Source of the DNA: Xanthobacteraceae bacterium | GTDB lineage: Bacteria > Pseudomonadota > Alphaproteobacteria > Rhizobiales > Xanthobacteraceae | Direction of reading: 5' to 3' | NCBI GenBank assembly: GCA_022844485.1 | Contig: JALHLQ010000004.1 | Location: forward strand, 27,881 to 91,880 | Length of the DNA: 64,000 nucleotides | Part shown: in pieces, positions 57,868-64,000 of the stretch | Layout of the letters: every line of letters begins with the position of its first letter | Position numbering within the stretch: the first letter of the stretch is position 1 | Made by a program: the position numbers and the translations under genes | The notes under the pieces: generated by a model | What the model was told of the DNA's origin: nothing | Databases searched by the model: none | The model's input: the letters and a program-made list of their open reading frames with translations, nothing else

Positions 57868-59229
57868 TCAGAAGCGGAAATAGATGAAGTCGGTTGTTCG
57901 GTCAAAGAACAGCAGGCAGGCCACGAGCGCCGTGCCGGCAAGCATGCCGCCGCAGACCTGGTTTGTCGTGCGCCGCCCTAGCCATGCGAGAATGCTGTCG
58001 GGCTCGGCGAAACGCGCGGCGGCGGCCGCCGCTGCCAAAGCGATCCACGCTTCCGGCGGAAGATTGGTTTGTTGAGACCATGTTCCGAGTGCGCCCAAAA
58101 CTTGAGCTATCTGCGGCATATCAAACAGGAACGGAAGCCACGCGAACGATACGAGCGTAAATGTGACGCCGCGTTGCACACCAGTGGGGACGCGATCCCA
58201 AACCGTGGCGGACATGTGATAGGCAATGACCATCAGCCCATGCGCCATGCCCCAGAGCGCGAAATTCCATCCGGCGCCGTGCCAAATCCCGCAAGCAAGG
58301 AAGACAATCAGGATGTTGCGAACGTAGCGCGTGTTGCCGCCAAGCGGGAGATACACGTAGTCGCGCAGCCAGAACGAGAGGGAAATATGCCAACGGCGCC
58401 AGAACTCGCGTGGGTTTCGCGCAGCATAAGGTTGTTGGAAGTTGTCGGGCAGGCGAATTCCAAACAGACGGCCTAGGCCAATGGCGATCAGAGAATAACC
58501 GAAGAAGTCGAAGTAGATCTGAAGGCTGAAGCTGAATACCAGAAATAGCGCGCCGGGTGCGGACAGCGCGTCGAGGTGGCTTCTGAGTACGGTTATGTAG
58601 CCAGCCAGCCAGTCAGCGAGAAGGATCTTTAGGAAAAAGCCGACGCAGATCTGTACGAGCGCTTCCTGGGTCTCATTGGATTGCAGCCGAAATACAGGCA
58701 GTCTATCGAACTGTCCCGCCACGTTCCTATAGCGCAGGATCGGACCGGCGACGAGATGTGGAAAGAACGTAACGAATAGTGCAAAATTGACTAGCGATGC
58801 GGGAGGCTCGATCTCGCCACGGTACCGATCGATGGCATAGGAAATCAACTCGAACGTGAAGAACGAGATGCCGATCGGCAGCAGGATGTCGGTGAAGATC
58901 GTTTCCTGTAACAGCGCAGGCGGTATTCCTAATCCATCGATCAGTATGAAAGTGAGATACTTAAAATAGACCAGAGCCAATATAGGGACGCTGATTGCCA
59001 GCGCTAGCCGCCACGTTTTGTGCGGGTAGAAGCGGTCGCGCGTCACCGCGTAAACCCAGAAAATATCCGCGATAAGCAACACCAGATGGGCGAGGCCCGA
59101 TAGCGCATAGAATACGAGACTCGCGCCCAGCAAAAAATGTCTGCGCCATGGCCGTGGTACGATGAAGAAATAGCCAATGAGTGTGGCGGGTAAAAAAATC
59201 CAGACGAAGGAGAAATTGTTGAAAAACAC
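57868..59229 (-). CDS. MBOAT-family O-acyltransferase (AlgI-like)
   Basis: VFFNNFSFVWIFLPATLIGYFFIV; ILLPIGISFFTFELISYAIDRYRGEI; RWHISLSFWLRDYVYLPLGGN; CGIWHGAGWNFALWGMAHG. Confidence 0.92.
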   Translation of the reverse strand: MFFNNFSFVWIFLPATLIGYFFIVPRPWRRHFLLGASLVFYALSGLAHLVLLIADIFWVYAVTRDRFYPHKTWRLALAISVPILALVYFKYLTFILIDGLGIPPALLQETIFTDILLPIGISFFTFELISYAIDRYRGEIEPPASLVNFALFVTFFPHLVAGPILRYRNVAGQFDRLPVFRLQSNETQEALVQICVGFFLKILLADWLAGYITVLRSHLDALSAPGALFLVFSFSLQIYFDFFGYSLIAIGLGRLFGIRLPDNFQQPYAARNPREFWRRWHISLSFWLRDYVYLPLGGNTRYVRNILIVFLACGIWHGAGWNFALWGMAHGLMVIAYHMSATVWDRVPTGVQRGVTFTLVSFAWLPFLFDMPQIAQVLGALGTWSQQTNLPPEAWIALAAAAAAARFAEPDSILAWLGRRTTNQVCGGMLAGTALVACLLFFDRTTDFIYFRF

Positions 59230-59237
59230 GCTCGGCC

Positions 59238-60266
59238 CTAATGTTCGATGAGAGGACGGAGCCATGCCGCGAGCGCCGCAGCTGGGGCGTGGTCGCGGTC
59301 GAACCATGCGTTTTGAGTCAGCAATGGCGGGCCGTGACATTCAAGGCGAAAAACTTCACAAGCTGCGTGAAACCGTCGCCGTACCGCGCGCGCTTTCGCT
59401 GAAAGGCTGCTGTCGTTCAGGTTCATGTGCGGTGGGGCTACAGGGCTTTCGTATACCAGCACGCGTGTGCCTGAATCGCGAACTGCCGCGAGCCGTGCAA
59501 AATCGCTTTCAAGCTGCGGATAGTCATCTGCGCGCTGCGGCAAACGGCCGAGGTCCGTCGGACGTGACGGGACAATCTCTTTACGGCTGCCATCGGATCG
59601 AAAATCGCCTGTGGGCTCACCAAGACCGAGCACCGCCCGCAGTTTGGTCAGGATATATGTATGGTTGAATGTCAGCGTAATCTGAGAGCCCTCGTTAGCG
59701 GCCGCATTGAAGATCGAGGCGGCCGGGCCACGGACCCCGCTTTTCTCCCACGCGATCCACGCGTCGACGATATAGCCGAACCATCGCGCTGGCGGTCCCG
59801 GATAGACGCCCGCACCGCCCGGCAATCCGAGTTCGACATAATCCATACTGATGACGGCTAGGGCAGGCGCTTTTCCCAGTCCGCGGAGGGCCTCCAACAG
59901 AAGGATGCTTTGGCGTACAGATTGCCCAGGAACCGCGAAATTGAACATCCTTCGATCGACCTTTAGTTCATCTGAGCCAATCATGAGAATTCGGCTGTTG
60001 CCGAATAGGCCGATATCGTAGCGGGTGTGCCGATCTGCATATCGGAGCTTGATGGCAGCAACCTCATCCGATGGCAGGACTTCCAGCATGCCTCGCCGCA
60101 GGGGATCATCGATGATGCTTGCGGGCAACGGCATCAGTCGCAGCATCGCCAGCAGCACAACGAGTGCAACCATGACTGCGACGAAAGACCGGATAAACAA
60201 CCTTGCGCCGTTGGCGCTGGTCGCAACGGGTTCGAGCCCGGCGTCGTGGAGTGCTTTTGGATTCAT
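59238..60266 (-). CDS. Membrane-anchored SGNH-hydrolase-like partner of MBOAT
   Basis: Single N-terminal TM; FGNSRILMIGSDEL block and DRDH near C-terminus; directly upstream of MBOAT gene. Confidence 0.6.
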   Translation of the reverse strand: MNPKALHDAGLEPVATSANGARLFIRSFVAVMVALVVLLAMLRLMPLPASIIDDPLRRGMLEVLPSDEVAAIKLRYADRHTRYDIGLFGNSRILMIGSDELKVDRRMFNFAVPGQSVRQSILLLEALRGLGKAPALAVISMDYVELGLPGGAGVYPGPPARWFGYIVDAWIAWEKSGVRGPAASIFNAAANEGSQITLTFNHTYILTKLRAVLGLGEPTGDFRSDGSRKEIVPSRPTDLGRLPQRADDYPQLESDFARLAAVRDSGTRVLVYESPVAPPHMNLNDSSLSAKARAVRRRFHAACEVFRLECHGPPLLTQNAWFDRDHAPAAALAAWLRPLIEH

Positions 60267-60334
60267 CGCTATTAATGGCGGCTGGTGTTTGCAGGTAACC
60301 CGGAGAGCGAATCTGCCACCTGGTGATTGAATGC

Positions 60335-61498
60335 TCAGCCCAGGTTTTCGGAGCGGCTTCGGACAAGGCGTTGATAGACTTCATCATACCGCCGGACGCA
60401 TTGCTCCAACGAAAATAGTGTTTCGACCCGGCTCTTGGCCGCGTTACCCATGCGGTTCCTGAGTTCGGGGTTTGAAGCAAGCGCCAAAATCGCGGCTCCA
60501 AGCGATTGGGGATCGTGCGGTGGCACGACAATTCCGCTTTCCTGATCGACGACCGCCTCGGCATTTCCGCCGACGTCTGTCACCACCATCGGAAGACCTG
60601 TCGCCATGCCTTCGAGAATGGCGTTGGAGAATCCCTCTTCATGTGAGCACAGGACGCCGATGTCGGCGGATGCGAGCAGGTGCGCGACGTCGGTTCGAGC
60701 GCCAAGCAGTTGGACATGCCGCTCAATTTGGAGCGTACGGGTAAGTTCCCGCAGCTTTGCCGCCAGTCCATCGTCGCGGCCGACGCAGAGAAGTTTCCAG
60801 GATCGTGGTAGGTTTTCGGATTGCATCGCGAGAGCTTGAAACAAATCTGAGTGACCTTTGTAGTGGATCAGATTGGCGACAATGATGAGCACCAATTCGT
60901 CAGAGTTGCGGGCATCAGGTTTGTTGTTTTGGGTTGGCGGTTGTGGCTCTGTCTCGAGGCTCACACCATTGTAAATGAGCTCAATCGGCGTTCCGCCCTT
61001 CGCCTCGGCTCTCAATTCATTGACGACCGCTTGCGAATTTCCCAGCAGCATCTGCATATGCGCGTGCAGAAACCGCTCGACACGGCGCAATACCGGGTAG
61101 TTTTTCTGGTAGCGGTTGAGGCTGCGTCGACTCATCAAGCGGATAGGGACGCCCGCAACGATCGCAAGCGGCGCGCCGACAATATACGCGGCAGGCAAAA
61201 AGAAATGAACGATGGGTGGGCGGCTTGAAAGCAGAAGCATGAACAGTCTTGCACTCGATGCGATCAAGCGCATGAACCGTCCGAACGACGTCTGCGGCTT
61301 TCTGTTGCCAGAAGGCGGTCCGATAACTTTGACTCCGGAGCGCTCGAGCGCATCAGCCTGGATGCCGCGCGACGAGAGGCAATACACCATTGGCCGCCAT
61401 CCGAGCGCTCTGAGGCGGGGCGCAATAATTGCGATATGCCGCTCCGCGCCGCCGAGATCAAGGGATCCGATCACATAGAGGATTGTTTTGTCGGGCAA
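60335..61498 (-). CDS. Glycosyltransferase, GT4 family
   Basis: TILYVIGSLDLGGAERHIAIIAPRLRALGW; CSHEEGFSNAILEGMATGLPMVVTDVGGNAEAVVDQESG. Confidence 0.93.
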   Translation of the reverse strand: MPDKTILYVIGSLDLGGAERHIAIIAPRLRALGWRPMVYCLSSRGIQADALERSGVKVIGPPSGNRKPQTSFGRFMRLIASSARLFMLLLSSRPPIVHFFLPAAYIVGAPLAIVAGVPIRLMSRRSLNRYQKNYPVLRRVERFLHAHMQMLLGNSQAVVNELRAEAKGGTPIELIYNGVSLETEPQPPTQNNKPDARNSDELVLIIVANLIHYKGHSDLFQALAMQSENLPRSWKLLCVGRDDGLAAKLRELTRTLQIERHVQLLGARTDVAHLLASADIGVLCSHEEGFSNAILEGMATGLPMVVTDVGGNAEAVVDQESGIVVPPHDPQSLGAAILALASNPELRNRMGNAAKSRVETLFSLEQCVRRYDEVYQRLVRSRSENLG

Positions 61499-61802
61499 GT
61501 TACTATGCTCGGGTTAGTTCAAAAGTCCCGGTCGTCTCGGGGGCCAGTCTAGTTTTGCCAACCATGCTCTTGCTTGCCTCAAACCGGGACGGAAATCGAT
61601 TGGTCGGACACGGAAGCCGCTCAAATGAAGGCAGCCTTCATACCATAGGTTCGTGGCCTTCGATAAGAATGTGAAAACTGCGGGAGAATGGTTCGCCGGG
61701 ATAGGCGGGGCGGTCATTTTGACAGGCAGAATTTGGCCGTGGTACCGGTTCATTTGAAGTAACCGCAGCGGTGCGGCACTCGTCCGCCGAACAGGGGCTC
61801 GT

Positions 61803-62750
61803 GTGAATCTTTCGCATTCATCGCCGAAATTTGCTCTGATCGGTGCGGCCGGTTTTGTCGCCCCGCGCCATATGCAAGCGGTTAAGGAGGTGGGCGGAGA
61901 CATCGTTGCAGCGTTCGACCCGAACGATTCCGTCGGCGTGATCGATTCGTATTTTCCGGACGCGCATTTTTTCACCGAGTTCGAGCGCTTCGACCGTCAT
62001 GTCGACAAGCTGCGGCGGCGTGGCGCAGGCATCGATTATGTCTCGATTTGCTCGCCCAACTATCTGCATGATGCCCACATTCGCTTCGCATTCAGGTCGC
62101 ATGCCGATGCGATCTGCGAGAAGCCGCTCGTGCTCAATCCATGGAATCTCGATGCGCTTGCGGAAATCGAGAAGGAAACGGGCCGACGCGTTAGCACGAT
62201 CCTGCAACTGCGCCTGCATCCCGCCATCCGGGCGCTCAAGCAGAAAGTGGCGGAGACCGGTTCAAACGCGAGCTACAACGTCGTGCTCACTTACGTCACC
62301 TCGCGCGGGCGCTGGTACCACACGTCGTGGAAGGGCGACGAAAAAAAGTCGGGCGGCATCGCGACGAATATCGGAATTCACTTCTTCGACATGCTGACTT
62401 ACGTGTTCGGGAAGCCGCAGCTGAACGTCGCCCATTTGCGTGACGACTCGCGGGCGGCGGGCTTTCTCGAGTTGGAACGTGCGCGCGTGCGGTGGTTCTT
62501 GTCGGTGGACCGCAACGATCTGCCAGCCGATGGCCCGCCCGGCCGATCGACCTATCGGTCGATTACCGTCAATGGCGAGGAAATCGAATTTTCCGGCGGG
62601 TTCGAGCGGCTTCATACCGACAGCTATCGTTTGATTCTGGACGGGAAGGGCTTCGATCTCGAGGAGGCGCGGCCCTCGATCGAACTCGTTTCAACGTTAC
62701 GGACGGCGGATATCGCTACCCGTGGTGAGCGGCACCCCCGGCTAAAATAG
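61803..62750 (+). CDS. Gfo/Idh/MocA-family oxidoreductase, WlbA/WbpB-like
   Basis: FALIGAAGFVAPRHMQAVKEVGGDIVAAFDPNDSVG; YVSICSPNYLHDAHIRFAFRSHADAICEKPLVLNPWNLDAL; GRWYHTSWKGDEKKSGGIATNIGIHFFDML. Confidence 0.88.
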   Translation: MNLSHSSPKFALIGAAGFVAPRHMQAVKEVGGDIVAAFDPNDSVGVIDSYFPDAHFFTEFERFDRHVDKLRRRGAGIDYVSICSPNYLHDAHIRFAFRSHADAICEKPLVLNPWNLDALAEIEKETGRRVSTILQLRLHPAIRALKQKVAETGSNASYNVVLTYVTSRGRWYHTSWKGDEKKSGGIATNIGIHFFDMLTYVFGKPQLNVAHLRDDSRAAGFLELERARVRWFLSVDRNDLPADGPPGRSTYRSITVNGEEIEFSGGFERLHTDSYRLILDGKGFDLEEARPSIELVSTLRTADIATRGERHPRLK

Positions 62751-63073
62751 AAATTGGACTTCCCGTAAGATGCGGGGCCCCAGACTGACTCTCAAGGCTT
62801 GGAAGCCTGTCAAGGCCGAACGATTTCTATTATTTTACAATGTCCAGAAGCCGATTTTGTCGTCACGTCGCAACAATGAACCTGCCGGATAGGATGCCGA
62901 ACCGTTGAGCAGGCGCGGTAAATGAGTCCATCTTGGCACAAGCGCAGCCCGACATGGTCGCGGCACTATTTGGCGTTCACCCATTCTTCTTTGCGGTGGT
63001 TCTGTCTCGCAATGCTTGATTCAAGGCCCGGCCGTTTCGACCATGATGGATTTCTCGATGACCGATTTACGGC

Positions 63074-64000
63074 TCAGACAAAATGGAAATCACTCAGGTG
63101 CTGTTGCAGTAGCACCGTTGTCACATCGTTCAGCGTGATTGTATTGGCCAAATCGGGTGAAATTACTACATTACCCAGACCGTCATCAGTCATATGTCCA
63201 CTTACAGCGGCGGCGTCCGCAAACACTGTCTGGTCGAACTGAAGGACGTCCATTCCGGGGCGAAAGTCCATAATGGTGTCATTTCCAAAACCGAAGTCAA
63301 AGACAAACGTATCGGCTCCCGCTCCGCCGGTGAGGATATTGTTGCCGCTGTTGCCGGTGATGACATTATCGGCGGCATTGCCGGTGGCATTGAGATTGCC
63401 GCTCCCGGTCAGCGTGAGATTCTCCACGCCATTCGGCAATGTATAGCTGATCGAGGACTGAACGGCATCGATGTCAGTGTCGGCCGATGCAAGGGGCTGA
63501 ACCAGGTCCGCCGTGCGGCCGCTGGTCATCAGATAGCTCAGGCGAACGCTGCCGCCATTGTAAGTATCCACCTGCTGCAGCGACGTGCCGGCTTGCTGAT
63601 AAAGAACTTCCTTGTAGCCATCGCCGTTGATGTCGGTGAACCCCAACAGAGGCCAGCTCGTCCAGTACTTCAACGAAATCGCTGACGAGACCGCCCCATT
63701 CTCCAGCAGCCACACCTGGTTCGCCGAGGCGGCACCCGTTGCCGCGGGGTCGTTCGTCACCAGAACGTCAACGTCGCCGTCCTTATCGAAGTCGGCCGTG
63801 CCCTTGATCGTCCAGCCCGATGGAGGAGTGAAGCCAGCGCCTCCGGTCTCGGTCACTGCGTCGCCGGCATCATCAACTATGTAAGTGTCGGCGCCGGCGC
63901 CGCCGGTCATCGCGTCGGCCCCGGTGCCGCCGTCCAGCAGGTCGTTGCCGGCATTGCCGATCAGCGTGTCGTCCCCGCCAAGACCCGAGAGCGTGTCGTT
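63074..64000 (-). CDS. RTX-type calcium-binding protein with embedded FG-GAP/VCBS-like module (N-terminus beyond window)
   Basis: Nonapeptide repeats NDTLSGLGGDDTLIGNAGNDLLDGGTGADAMTGGAGADTYIVDDAGD and GNSGNNILTGGAGADTFVFDFGFGNDTIMDF; open frame to 64000. Confidence 0.9.
   Translation of the reverse strand, partial: NDTLSGLGGDDTLIGNAGNDLLDGGTGADAMTGGAGADTYIVDDAGDAVTETGGAGFTPPSGWTIKGTADFDKDGDVDVLVTNDPAATGAASANQVWLLENGAVSSAISLKYWTSWPLLGFTDINGDGYKEVLYQQAGTSLQQVDTYNGGSVRLSYLMTSGRTADLVQPLASADTDIDAVQSSISYTLPNGVENLTLTGSGNLNATGNAADNVITGNSGNNILTGGAGADTFVFDFGFGNDTIMDFRPGMDVLQFDQTVFADAAAVSGHMTDDGLGNVVISPDLANTITLNDVTTVLLQQHLSDFHFV

Overview
High-GC window, most likely from an alphaproteobacterium (Hyphomicrobiales / Bradyrhizobium–Rhodopseudomonas-like; taxon inferred from gene content and repeat style only). 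About 0–17.6 kb is a nitrogen-scavenging region: the end of a urea ABC transporter (urtB partial, urtCDE), a urease operon (ureD, ureA, a small His-rich membrane ORF, ureB, ureC, a DUF454-like gene, ureE, ureF, ureG), an amidase, a MarR regulator and a second HAAT-type ABC transporter (livKHMGF-like). About 17.6–62.7 kb is a large cell-envelope glycan region. It holds a WecA/MraY-like initiating transferase, FkbM methyltransferases, a CmcI-like protein, two radical SAM proteins, and a tightly overlapping CDP-hexose set (rfbF, rfbG, an rfbC-like epimerase, a C-methyltransferase and an NAD-dependent reductase). It also holds LPS-core heptose genes, waaL, a second overlapping operon (carbamoyltransferase, GDPD-like, HAD, fused double nucleotidyltransferase, cupin), Wzx and Wzy-like proteins, and an MBOAT/SGNH-like acylation pair. 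The window ends inside an RTX-type calcium-binding protein. The strongest candidates for something undescribed are: (i) the 19.9–31.2 kb locus, predicted to make a CDP-linked 3-C-methyl 6-deoxyhexose with two radical SAM enzymes in the neighbouring operon; (ii) the 46.0–54.1 kb operon with the fused double nucleotidyltransferase; (iii) a palindromic repeat that appears to be read through in frame at the N-terminus of ureF; (iv) a likely MarR operator hidden in an over-extended ORF start; (v) an FG-GAP/VCBS-like module spliced into a canonical RTX linker. All family calls were made by eye from the translations; no searches were run.
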